This document shows, piece after piece, positions 1 through 6,813 of a stretch of 11,317 bases of DNA. Source of the DNA: Pseudomonadota bacterium (lineage in GTDB: Bacteria; Pseudomonadota; Gammaproteobacteria; Halothiobacillales; Halothiobacillaceae); the NCBI GenBank assembly GCA_021795795.1, contig JAJYPA010000238.1, positions 1 through 11,317 of the forward strand, read 5' to 3'. Position 1 is the stretch's first letter. Each line of letters opens with the position of its first letter. The position numbers and the translations under genes were made by a program. The notes beneath the pieces were generated by a model. The model had not been told where the DNA came from, ran no database searches, and worked only from the letters and a program-made list of their open reading frames with translations.

Positions 1-16
1 CTTGAAGGAGAAGACC

Positions 17-817
17 ATGCGGATTCACCTCCTGTCCGACCTGCACCTGGAACTCCAGGCCTGGGAACCGAGCGTGCGCGACGCGGACGTGACCATCCTG
101 GCCGGGGACATCCACAAGGGGGACCGGGTCATGGCCTGGGCGCGGGCGCACTTCAGTGGACCGGTGCTGGTGGTGGCGGGCAACCATGAGTTCTACGGCG
201 GCCACCTGGAGCACACGCTCACCACGATGCGGGCGGCGTCGTGCGGCCGGGTGCGCCTGCTGGAGCGCGACGCGGTGGTGATCGGCGGCGTGCGTTTCCT
301 CGGCACGACGGCCTGGACGGATTACACGGCGACCGGCAACCCGGCGCTGGCGCAGATCGACGCCATGCGCGTGATGACGGACTTCCGGCGCATCCGCGCG
401 GCGGGGCTGCAAGGCGACTATCGGCGCATCGTGCCGCGCGACCTGATCGTGCGCAACCGGGCGTCGCGGCTGTGGCTGCAGGGGCAACTGGCGCTGCCGC
501 ACGCGGGGCCGACGGTGGTGATCACGCATCATGCGCCGTCGGTGCAGTGCCTGCTGTCGCATCTGCCGCGCATGCTGTATGCGCCGCCGGCGCCGCGCGA
601 CCATCTGGACGCGGCGTATGCCAACCGGTGGGAGCGCCTGCTGGGGCCGGCGGTGGCGCTGTGGGTGTACGGCCATACGCATGCGGCGTTCGACCAGGTC
701 ATCCGCGGCACGCGGGTGGTGAGCAACCCGCGCGGCTATGACGAAGAGTCCACGGGGTTCGATGCGGGGAAGGTGATCGTGTTGGCGGGGAATGCCTCGA
801 TCGCTTCTGATGCCTGA
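17..817 (+). CDS. Calcineurin-like metallophosphoesterase
   Basis: A 266-residue cytoplasmic protein of the metallophosphoesterase superfamily, which uses two metal ions to hydrolyse phosphoesters; the substrate cannot be told from sequence. The metal-binding motifs appear in family order: D8-x-H10 (SDLH), G30-D31, G55-N56-H57-E58, H171/H172 (THHAP) and the terminal G219-H-T-H222. No signal peptide or membrane segment is visible. I start at the ATG at 17 because GAAGGAG at 4-10 lies at normal spacing before it, and the protein then begins MRIHLLSD, right at the first strand of the fold. A TTG at base 2 is in frame but would place the ribosome-binding site inside the gene. Codon use is strongly GC-rich, unlike the genes from 1738 onward, so this looks like native chromosome. 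It runs in the same direction as the mrr-like gene 84 bp downstream. Confidence 0.88.
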   Translation: MRIHLLSDLHLELQAWEPSVRDADVTILAGDIHKGDRVMAWARAHFSGPVLVVAGNHEFYGGHLEHTLTTMRAASCGRVRLLERDAVVIGGVRFLGTTAWTDYTATGNPALAQIDAMRVMTDFRRIRAAGLQGDYRRIVPRDLIVRNRASRLWLQGQLALPHAGPTVVITHHAPSVQCLLSHLPRMLYAPPAPRDHLDAAYANRWERLLGPAVALWVYGHTHAAFDQVIRGTRVVSNPRGYDEESTGFDAGKVIVLAGNASIASDA

Positions 818-1576
818 GCCTTGTTTGCCGGCCGTCTGCACGGGGGCGGGGCCTCGTTACACTGATCTTGCGCTTCCGCACCGCCCTGTGCGTCCATCGT
901 CATGCCGCGTCGAAGACGTTCACGACCCTCGCAGCCCTCCAATTTCCAATTCCTCCTGACCTTGCCCTGGTGGGGGCGTGGGTTGCTGGGAATCGCCGTG
1001 TTTGCGGGGTTGCGGCTGGCGGCCGTGTCGTTGTCCGCCAGCCCCTTCACACGCGCTCTGGCGCCGATGCTGACGGCCTTGGGCAATCTGGCGCTGTTGT
1101 TCTTCGGTGCCGCCGCGCTCATCGGGCTGATCGGACAGATCCTCGATCAACGTCGTTGGGCGTCGTCGAAGCTCGGGCTCGGACCAGCAGGCGCGCCGAT
1201 ACGCCGTGATCCGTCCTTGCGCCGAGAAGCCTCCAAGCCTGACGCGGTCTGGCTGAGCACACAGCCCTTGCCTGTCCACTCCGAGGAAGGCTCCGACGTT
1301 TCGCCCGTGGCAAGCACACCTCCGCCCTCGGTCTGGTCGCTTGAACTTCTGCGCGAGATGGAATGGAAACGGTTCGAGGAGCTGTGCGCGGCGTATTACC
1401 GCAGCCTTGGCTTCACGGCCCAGACGATTCGGCGCGGTGCGGACGGCGGTGTCGATGTCACGCTCTATCAAACCGGGTCGGCGCAGGCGCACGCCATCGT
1501 GCAATATAAGGCATGGAACATGCAGTCCGTGGGCGTCAGCCAAGGGCCGCATCTAGTAGATCGCTTGTCAGCCCCT

Positions 1577-1602
1577 CCCGGCCATGTGCCGGGATTTTCT
1601 TT
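1577..1602 (+). terminator. Rho-independent terminator inside the mrr tail
   Basis: A perfect 6-bp GC stem, CCCGGC (1577-1582) and GCCGGG (1588-1593), with a 5-base CATGT loop, followed by ATTTTCTTT. It lies inside the open tail of the truncated mrr frame, which supports this tail not being real coding sequence. It would stop plus-strand transcription coming from mrr into the island. Confidence 0.6.
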
Positions 1603-1610
1603 GCGCAATT

Positions 1611-1631
1611 TGTCTGCTTACGATGCAGACA
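1611..1631. repeat. 7-bp inverted repeat around a 7-base spacer
   Basis: TGTCTGC (1611-1617) and GCAGACA (1625-1631) are perfect inverted arms around TTACGAT. The geometry suits a hairpin, an operator, or a tyrosine-recombinase core site. There is no T-tract, so it is not a simple terminator. It lies at the probable island junction. Confidence 0.55.
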
Positions 1632-1677
1632 TGAAAGCCCAACCGAAATCGAACCGAAACCTAATGGGTTATACGCG

Positions 1678-1704
1678 TCACGCGTGACACCGGCGTGATT
1701 TTTT
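1678..1704 (+). terminator. Possible second terminator / palindrome
   Basis: TCACGC (1678-1683) can pair with GCGTGA (1693-1698) across a 9-base loop and is followed by TTTTTT. The left arm also lies within the perfect 12-bp palindrome GTCACGCGTGAC (1677-1688), so the two structures compete. It faces plus-strand transcription, opposite to the gene that ends at 1738. No terminator oriented for that minus-strand gene was seen. Confidence 0.4.
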
Positions 1705-1737
1705 CTGCGGCCATTGAACAGCCTTCCAAGTTGACGA

Positions 1738-2736
1738 CTATAGGATCACACGCGAGAAATGCGGATAGGCCCGATAATAACGAGCGTAGTTGGCAAGCTG
1801 ATCAATGCTTTCTTCTTGGCCGGGCACATACCCTAGCGATGCTTTCAGCGCCTCAGCCACCGTCGCATCATCGCCTTCAACCGGCAAGCTCTCGTCAAGC
1901 TTTAGTCGCTCTTTTGCCGAAAGCGAAGGGACGCTGATTGAATCCGGCTGACGCCAGTCCAAATTCGCAAATGGCCAAAACGATATTCGAGAAGTCGCAA
2001 GGAAATCGCGTTTTACCGCCTCATTCGAAGCATCCAAAACAATTCCCGTTACGGTCAGCATCTGTTGCCCATCTTGGTAAATGAACGATGTCAGAATCTG
2101 GAAGTATCGATTTGTCTCTCCCTCGCTGAGCTTGACCACTGAATTGCGAAGACACTCTAGCAGCAACCTAGGATAGTTGGCCGGTGACAGATCATCTTCC
2201 TTAGCGCTCGCCGGCAAGTACTCGCCAATCGTTTCTTGCAGACGTTCTAGGCGGACCTCCCGGTGCGTTTTGCCCGGTGCCAGCGTTCCAGGAATGCTCG
2301 CAGGGTGTGCGTTCAAAGTAATTTTGACGACATCGAAGTACCCGGCACCGGCGACAACACTTCGAAATTCATCTAGCTGAGACTTCAAATCGGCTGCCGA
2401 GGTGTAATCCAGCCAAACAACCGTTCCATTTTCGCTGAATTGATGATCACGAAAGAAATCATCGCTGCTCATTTTGTGCAGCGTCACAAACTTAAAGGGC
2501 GTGTTGAAAAGCTGCCGCGCATAAGTATTTTCGTCACTCTCGATTGAGTGCATCCTTTTTATGCGCAGTACCGTATGCATTGCCTTGAAGTCTTCTAAGA
2601 ACGGCCCTCCAAAGCCGATGTACTCATAATCCGAAATGTTTCGGACACGGCCCACCCGGGACAGCAGGTCGATGAACAAGTTCCGATCAATTGCCTTGTT
2701 CGGGCGCAGATGATATGCGATACTGCTGCCGCTCAT
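1738..2736 (-). CDS. Rossmann-fold methyltransferase-like protein paired with MORC-1
   Basis: A 332-residue protein. The N-terminal half looks like a class I methyltransferase: E38-Y-I-G-F-G-G44 as the SAM-binding loop, H63-S-I-E66-S-D68 with an acidic end to strand 2, and W108-L-D110-Y-T-S at the motif IV position. The last motif is not the (D/N)PP(Y/F) of DNA N6-adenine or N4-cytosine methylases, nor is there a PC motif for C5 methylation, so the substrate is unknown; similar proteins tend to be labelled putative O-methyltransferase. The C-terminal third matches nothing I recognise. The ATG at 2736 overlaps the upstream ATPase stop as ATGA (2733-2736), indicating translational coupling; an in-frame ATG at 2766 would lie inside the ATPase gene and is less likely. 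No nuclease motif is seen. The strict coupling suggests it works in the same complex or pathway as MORC-1. Confidence 0.7.
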   Translation of the reverse strand: MSGSSIAYHLRPNKAIDRNLFIDLLSRVGRVRNISDYEYIGFGGPFLEDFKAMHTVLRIKRMHSIESDENTYARQLFNTPFKFVTLHKMSSDDFFRDHQFSENGTVVWLDYTSAADLKSQLDEFRSVVAGAGYFDVVKITLNAHPASIPGTLAPGKTHREVRLERLQETIGEYLPASAKEDDLSPANYPRLLLECLRNSVVKLSEGETNRYFQILTSFIYQDGQQMLTVTGIVLDASNEAVKRDFLATSRISFWPFANLDWRQPDSISVPSLSAKERLKLDESLPVEGDDATVAEALKASLGYVPGQEESIDQLANYARYYRAYPHFSRVIL

Positions 2737-4142
2737 GCTTTGACCCTCCACTTCTTCAGCACCCAATCAAAAGCGGCTTCGCCAACCTCTCCGGGTTTGG
2801 GGTTTTCATTTGGATCGAAGAACTGTTCTTGAACAATCCGTAGATCGACCTTGGACTTGGTAAACGAAATCCGAACGCTGGAATTCTCATTCACCGGCTT
2901 GGGCAGTTGGGGCACGAACCTTTTCCCTTTTAGACCGACGCGAACCTCTTTCCACTGATCCGCAGGGATCTTTAGGGCCGCCTCTCTGACATCGACAGCC
3001 ACCGTCTTTGTTTGAATTGAGTCGCGCTCCGGCGATTGTCCCTTCCAATGATTGGTAAAGCTTGTGAAGTGCTTGAGAGCAGCCCGCATTACATCTTTCA
3101 CTTCCGAATAGAGAGGTGAGTTCAGATCTACCCCGCGCTTGGTCGTAGTGACGGGCAACTTCTTTGCCGAGTTGCTCTTGAACTCCACAATTCCCGCGAG
3201 CATCACGAATTGACTGTGATAAGCGGGAACTCCGGCCTCCCCCCAGCCGGTTACGTGCGTTGTGTCGTTGGCAAGAACCACTCGGTCATTGCAGATGATT
3301 GTCCAGCCAGCCGCATGCTTACTTCTCCGGCCCTCACTCATGTCTTCCAGGTCGCCATCAGAAGGGAAGCGCTCATACATTCCCATCACCAGGTTGACCT
3401 CAACGCCATCGTGCGATGTTTGGTATACGTAAGGCGCAATGCTGCCTTCTTTGAGATCTCCAATTAAAGTGACATAGTGAGCCGGCTCAATCAACGCTCC
3501 ATTGATGAAGACCTTGAATCCCATCTTGATGATGTAGGCATAGTGATCCCGCACCACCTTAGCCAATGCATCCTGAAAATTACCCTTCTCCTTATCGAAT
3601 TGATACCTGATGTGCTCGTGCAGGCCCTTCACTTCCACGATCACGCCGAATTGATCCGGCGTTTCAGCTTGACGGTCTAAGTCGAGTTCCCAAACGTCGC
3701 CGGCCATCCATGGCGCGTCGATGTGAACCCCGAAGGAGCCCCTACTGTGCTTGCTGGATACCCGGCTGTCAGTGCCCAGCTTGAATAGGGCACGCTTCAT
3801 ACCTATGCCGTATACACCGACAGTCTGGAGGTCTTGATCACGCTCCGGGCCTGGCCGGCCAAAGCGAAAGGCGTAGTTCGCGGCAATGTCTAGGGGTATC
3901 CCGCCGCAGTTGTCCACGATGCGAAAATGTTCTTTGTCCAACGTGATCTTGGCCCAATATCCCTCGAGGGGGCGGTTGGGATCAACCGTCTTTCCCTTGT
4001 TGGATCGCGCTGCGCCATCGAGACTGTTGTCCAGCAAGTCCAAGATGGCATCCGCAAGCTCAATGTCGCGTGTCAACATTTCGACAAAGAAGCGCTTGCT
4101 TGGCTCAGCGTTTATCTTGAGCTCCCCTGTTTCTTCTGCCAT
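2733..4142 (-). CDS. MORC/MutL-like GHKL ATPase, copy 1 (MORC-1)
   Basis: A 469-residue protein of the GHKL ATPase class. The N-box is D35-L-L-D38-N39-S-L-D42, the G1 box is D77-N-C-G-G81 and the G2 box is G109-V-Y-G-I-G-M-K116. Residues about 200-360 form an S5-like transducer segment with T332-T-T-K-R at K335, the expected place for the ATP-contacting lysine of MutL/MORC proteins. A charged region of about 110 residues follows, without a recognisable nuclease or zinc finger. It is a clear paralogue of the ATPase at 8131: LTRDI, IVDNCGGI, RALFKLG and GWT(I/V)ICNDR are shared. AAGGAGGAGG at 4147-4156 is a strong ribosome-binding site for ATG 4142. Family knowledge: ATP-driven dimerising clamps acting on DNA. 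Only about 53 bp of native upstream DNA remains before the IS21 element. Confidence 0.82.
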   Translation of the reverse strand: MAEETGELKINAEPSKRFFVEMLTRDIELADAILDLLDNSLDGAARSNKGKTVDPNRPLEGYWAKITLDKEHFRIVDNCGGIPLDIAANYAFRFGRPGPERDQDLQTVGVYGIGMKRALFKLGTDSRVSSKHSRGSFGVHIDAPWMAGDVWELDLDRQAETPDQFGVIVEVKGLHEHIRYQFDKEKGNFQDALAKVVRDHYAYIIKMGFKVFINGALIEPAHYVTLIGDLKEGSIAPYVYQTSHDGVEVNLVMGMYERFPSDGDLEDMSEGRRSKHAAGWTIICNDRVVLANDTTHVTGWGEAGVPAYHSQFVMLAGIVEFKSNSAKKLPVTTTKRGVDLNSPLYSEVKDVMRAALKHFTSFTNHWKGQSPERDSIQTKTVAVDVREAALKIPADQWKEVRVGLKGKRFVPQLPKPVNENSSVRISFTKSKVDLRIVQEQFFDPNENPKPGEVGEAAFDWVLKKWRVKA

Positions 4143-4188
4143 ACGGCCTCCTCCTTCGGAATACGCTTAAAACATGGTGTCTTTACCT
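4143..4188 (-). promoter_or_regulatory. Residual upstream region of MORC-1
   Basis: The native leader left between MORC-1 and the insertion. It contains the ribosome-binding site. Read on the minus strand, TTGCAG followed by 15 bases and TTTAAG resembles a weak sigma-70 promoter. The TTGC part lies in the duplicated target sequence, so the insertion fell in or at this element. Confidence 0.3.
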
Positions 4189-4195
4189 GCAACAG
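4189..4195 (+). repeat. Target-site duplication of the IS21 element, left copy
   Basis: GCAACAG is directly repeated at 5513-5519, immediately outside the matching CCCCGATGGCC ends. A 7-bp duplication fits the 4-8 bp known for IS21-family insertions. Confidence 0.75.
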
Positions 4196-4261
4196 CCCCG
4201 ATGGCCACTTCAAATTCCCCCACCTGTGGCCGGTCAAACTCCCCCATGCAGGACGAGCAGA

Positions 4262-5026
4262 TTATGAAGCATCGGCGGTGGCGGCGATGCGTGCGGCGGC
4301 CTCCTTGAGCCTGTAGCTGCGGCCTTCGAACTCCAGCATGGTGGCGCGATGCATGAGGCGGTCGAGGATGGTGGTGGCCATGGTGGCGTCGCCGAGGTAT
4401 TTGCCCCAGTCCTGCACGACGCGGTTTGAGGTGACGACGATGGAGCGCCGCTGCTTGTAACGCTGATGGACGATGGCTTGCAGCAACTCGGCCGCGGCGT
4501 CGCCGATGCGACGGGCGAGGAACAGGTCGTCGAGCACGAGCAGGTCGGGCTCGACCCAGGCGCGCAGCAACGAGGCCTGCTCTGTGGCACTGGCCAGCGT
4601 GTAATGGGCGAACTCGGTATCGGCCTCCACGTAGCGCACGTCGAACCCCTGCAGCGTGGCCTGATAGGCCACGGCCTTGGCGACGTGGCTCTTGCCAGTT
4701 CCGGGCTTGCCGATGATCAGCGCGTTGGCGCCGTCGCCGATGAACTTCAGAGTATGCAGCTCGAAGCAGGCGGCGCGCGGCAGCTTGGGGTTGAAGCGCC
4801 AGTCGAAGTCGGCCAGTGTGGGCTTCTCATCCAGGCGCGATTGCTTGAATCGTCGCTCGGTCAGGCGCGAGTGGCGGCGGTCGAGCTCGTCCTGCAGCAT
4901 GGCGCCCAGCGTGTCCAGGAACGGCGCCTGGGCGCTTTGCGCCTGAAGCACGCGGGTGGGCAGGGTGTCGGCGATGCCGGACAGACGCAACTCGCGCAGC
5001 GCGCGTTCGATCTCATTGAGGGTCAT
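4262..5026 (-). CDS. istB: IstB-like AAA+ ATPase of IS21-family element
   Basis: A 254-residue transposition helper, which in IS21 binds target DNA and activates the IstA transposase. Walker A is G106-K-P-G-T-G-K-S113, Walker B is L162-L-V-L-D-D-L168, with a TSN sensor at 199-201. Full length for the family. I use ATG 5026 (MTLNEIERAL), preceded by AGGAG and overlapping the istA end by 14 bp as is usual; an upstream in-frame start at 5068 would overlap istA more deeply. With istA lost, it has no partner here. It is transcribed toward MORC-1, whose start is 120 bp beyond the istB stop, with no terminator seen between them. Confidence 0.88.
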   Translation of the reverse strand: MTLNEIERALRELRLSGIADTLPTRVLQAQSAQAPFLDTLGAMLQDELDRRHSRLTERRFKQSRLDEKPTLADFDWRFNPKLPRAACFELHTLKFIGDGANALIIGKPGTGKSHVAKAVAYQATLQGFDVRYVEADTEFAHYTLASATEQASLLRAWVEPDLLVLDDLFLARRIGDAAAELLQAIVHQRYKQRRSIVVTSNRVVQDWGKYLGDATMATTILDRLMHRATMLEFEGRSYRLKEAAARIAATADAS

Positions 5027-5352
5027 GCTCAGGGCTCCTGGCGTGGTTGTGGGAATCGGCGGCGGCATGTGCGAACAACTCGGCGTACTCCTCGGCCGGG
5101 CGGATGAGCGCGTGCTGCTGGGTCAGGTTGGCGTCGGCGGGCGCTGCGTCCAGCGCTTGCAGCGCCTGGGCGACCAGCGTCTCCGTGATGGCCTTGACGT
5201 GGCGGTAGCCGTAGATGCCGTCGTGCAATGCGCGTGCACAGGCGGCGTCGATCAGCCGCCGGGGATAGCGCCCGGCCAGCGAGACAATGCCCCAGAGCTT
5301 GCGCTGGCCCACGCGAGATGGTGGTTTGCAAATGCGGCTTCAAGACGTTCAC
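5013..5352 (-). pseudogene. istA: istA remnant: start and end only, internal deletion
   Basis: Two pieces of the IstA transposase are joined. From GTG 5352, after GGAGG, the frame reads VNVLKPHLQTTI, which looks like an IstA N-terminus. Near base 5320 similarity switches to another frame reading SRVGQRKLWGIV, then AACARALHDG and YGYRHVKAI, which is the IstA C-terminus, ending at 5013. The DDE core and about 380 of the roughly 500 residues are missing and the two parts are out of frame, so no transposase is made. The end overlaps istB as in intact IS21 elements. Confidence 0.72.
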
Positions 5353-5512
5353 CTCCGTGCATCTCCCTCGTCGTTGAGGGAGAAGAAAGTAACGTCCTGC
5401 CAGACCTCTGGCTGCCGGCGTGCTCGCCGGCCCGTCAGCGCCTCATCGCACCGCGGCCAGGGTGGGGGAATTTAGGTGGCCAAAGATGGGGGAGTTAGAC
5501 CGGCCATCGGGG

Positions 5513-5519
5513 GCAACAG
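5513..5519 (+). repeat. Target-site duplication of the IS21 element, right copy
   Basis: Exact copy of GCAACAG at 4189-4195. The next 13 bases (5520-5532) are native intergenic DNA between the two IS insertions, ending in the AGC duplicated by the IS3 element. Confidence 0.75.
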
Positions 5520-5572
5520 TAAGCATCCAAGCTGACCTTGCCCGCGAGTTCCGGATCCCATAGCTGAGACCG

Positions 5573-6413
5573 TTACGCAGCCTGCCTTTTCTGGGCGGCA
5601 AGCCAAGCCCGTTCGAATTGCATCGGACTGACATAGCCCAACGACGAATGAAGCCGCCGGTGGTTGTAGAACGTCAGCCAGTCGACGATCTCGTCCATGG
5701 CGGTCGCGCCGGGTCTTGAAGCGTTTGCCGTGCAGCCTGCCCACCTTGAGCGAGCCCCACAGGCTTTCCGTGGGCGCAGTGTCCCAGCAGTTGCCCTTGC
5801 GACTCATCGAGCTGCGCATGCCGTAGCCGGTCAGCGCCTTCTGGAAGTCGGCACTGCAGTATTGGCTTCCGCGGTCGCTGTGGCATATCAGTCCCGGCGG
5901 CGGATGGCGGCGGAACCAGGCCATGTGCAACGCGTCGATCACCAGCTCGCGCCGCATGTGCGGCTGCATCGACCAGCCCACGACTTGGCGGCTGAACAGG
6001 TCGATGATCACCGCCAGGTACAGCCAGCCCTCGTCGGTGGCCACATACGTGATGTCGCTCGTCCACACGGCGTTCGGCGTGGCCGGCTTGAACTGCCGAT
6101 CCAGCAGGTTCGGCGCCACCGGCAGCTTGTGGTTGCTGTCGGTCGTGGCCTTGAACTTGCGCTTGCCTCGGGCGCGGATGCCGTGCAGGCTCATGAGCTT
6201 GCGAACGCGCTCCTTGCCCACCCGAATGCCGCGTGCCAACAGTTCCTTCCAGATCCGCGGCCAGCCGTACTCGCCACGCGTTTCGGCATGGATCGCTCGG
6301 ATATGAACCAGCAGAGCATCGTCGCTGATGCCACGTCGCGGCCGCGCCTGGCGCACGCGGTGATCGTGGTCCCCGCTGGGGCTCACCCCCAGAACTGCGC
6401 ACGCCACCGACAC
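5573..6413 (-). pseudogene. IS3-family OrfB transposase (DDE), frameshifted
   Basis: An integrase-fold transposase. The DDE motifs read WTSDITYV, HSDRGSQY and DTAPTESLWG, with an HTH_21-like EYGWPRIWKELL segment before them. After KRFKTRR the frame breaks near base 5705. Correct coding resumes one frame over as MDEIVDWLTFYNHRRLHSS, continues GYVSPMQFERAW and stops at TAA 5573-5575. The simplest lesion is loss of CG from a CGCG run in ACCCGGCGCGACC. The uncorrected frame runs out through the IS end to about 5472 with unrelated residues. The catalytic triad is encoded before the break, but about 45 C-terminal residues are lost. GTG 6413 is only the first possible start; the protein is normally made as an OrfA-OrfB fusion by frameshifting. 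Confidence 0.82.
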
Positions 6414-6453
6414 GGGCCAGCGCTTGCGGTTGCGCTCGATTCCCCAGCGTACT

Positions 6454-6747
6454 TCACCCCCGCTCCTTCGCGAAGTACGCCGTCGCTTTTCCCAGGATGT
6501 CGCGCTCCATCTTCACCCGCGCCAGCTCCGCGCGCAGCCTGGCGATCTCCATCTGCTCTGGGCTCACCGGCTTGCTTCCAGCCCCCGCCAGACGACCGTC
6601 TCGATCCGCACGGATCCAGTTGTGCAGCGTCTGTTCCGCAATGCCCAGGATCTTCGCCGTCGCCGCCATGCTCTGGCCAGCCTTGACCAGCCTGACCGCT
6701 TCCAGCTTGAACTCCAGCGTGTAGCGCGCTCTCGTTGCCTTCGTCAC
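6454..6747 (-). CDS. IS3-family OrfA, helix-turn-helix protein
   Basis: A 97-residue Tnp_1-type protein. The YTLEFKLEAVRLV helix, then AATAKILGIAEQTLHNW, form the helix-turn-helix that recognises the IS ends. A leucine-rich coiled coil (EIARLRAELARVKMERDIL) follows for oligomerisation. The start is GTG 6747, with AAGGAG about 8 bases upstream. It ends just before the orfB frame and supplies the N-terminus of the fusion transposase. Confidence 0.87.
   Translation of the reverse strand: MTKATRARYTLEFKLEAVRLVKAGQSMAATAKILGIAEQTLHNWIRADRDGRLAGAGSKPVSPEQMEIARLRAELARVKMERDILGKATAYFAKERG
6486..6490 (-). other. Candidate -1 frameshift site (A-AAA-G)
   Basis: On the minus strand, orfA codons GGA AAA GCG contain A-AAA-G near the orfA end. 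Slipping back one base enters the orfB frame, which stays open through ERNRKRWPVSVACAVLGV into the transposase. A-AAA-G is the usual IS3-family slippery motif. Confidence 0.55.
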
Positions 6748-6813
6748 TTCCGTTCTCCTTGCCTGTATTCAACCACTCAGCAAGGGATCCGGTTTCCAGG
6801 GGCAAGGTCAAGC

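Larger units (their letters stand above)
902..1687 (+). pseudogene. Membrane-anchored Mrr-type restriction endonuclease, 3' truncated
   Basis: The 261-residue reading frame starts with a basic segment (MPRRRRSR), then two hydrophobic stretches (about residues 27-45 and 56-81) that look like a membrane hairpin, a polar linker, and an Mrr-type nuclease domain from about residue 146. The nuclease signature is present: an FEELCAAYY helix, G179-A-D-G-G-V-D185-V, then V200-Q-Y-K203, giving the D...QxK core of the PD-(D/E)xK fold. Family similarity stops around residue 213 (base 1543). Mrr domains normally continue VGV-x-x-VREL with more helices; here the frame runs through a tail that contains a hairpin terminator. 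I read this as a gene broken by insertion of the island to its right, with its tail supplied by foreign DNA. No good Shine-Dalgarno precedes ATG 902, so the start is uncertain. Catalytic residues survive, but the fold is probably incomplete. Confidence 0.72.
4196..5512 (-). mobile_element. Internally deleted IS21-family insertion sequence
   Basis: The element is 1317 bp, against roughly 2-2.5 kb for usual IS21 members. Both ends start CCCCGATGGCC and carry the tandem terminal repeats typical of the family: TGGCC-N4-AA followed by (A/C)TTCCCCCA-like units. These lie at about 4202-4247 on the left and about 5462-5506, inverted, on the right. Inside are an intact istB and only the extreme ends of istA. 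GCAACAG flanks both ends, so the element itself inserted cleanly and the deletion is internal. The exact tips could be placed a few bases differently because IS21 ends usually begin with TG. Confidence 0.8.
5533..6810 (-). mobile_element. IS3-family insertion sequence
   Basis: A 1278-bp element bounded by inverted repeats of about 36 bp. Both begin TGACCTTGCCC, diverge over 7 bases, then share CCGGATCCC and GCTGAG (5533-5568 and the complement of 6776-6810). Direct 3-bp copies of AGC lie at 5530-5532 and 6811-6813, the expected IS3-family target duplication. It carries orfA and a damaged orfB in the usual overlapping order, both minus strand. Size, gene order and ends are normal for IS3; the orfB lesion suggests it can no longer move by itself. 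Confidence 0.88.

Noticed and set aside
241..741. Second open frame inside the metallophosphoesterase gene
   Set aside because: Low-complexity Ala/Arg/Gly product in a shifted frame of a gene with complete family motifs.
1544..1740. tRNA or tmRNA 3' end as integration site
   Set aside because: The stretch was read for a cloverleaf, T-loop sequence and CCA end; none was found, only hairpins.
1695..1937. Short plus-strand frame just after the second terminator
   Set aside because: Mostly antisense to the methyltransferase-like gene, with no ribosome-binding site and no family resemblance.
2734..2766. ATG at 2766 as start of the methyltransferase-like gene
   Set aside because: It would add ten residues encoded inside the MORC-1 tail; the ATGA overlap at 2733-2736 is the standard coupled start.
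4466..5107. Plus-strand open frame opposite istB
   Set aside because: Antisense of IstB, which has Walker A and B; the product shows no recognisable motif.
5697..6686. Long plus-strand open frame antisense to the IS3 genes
   Set aside because: It is the complement of high-GC orfA/orfB with their DDE and HTH motifs; its own protein is Arg/Ala/Pro-rich with no motif.
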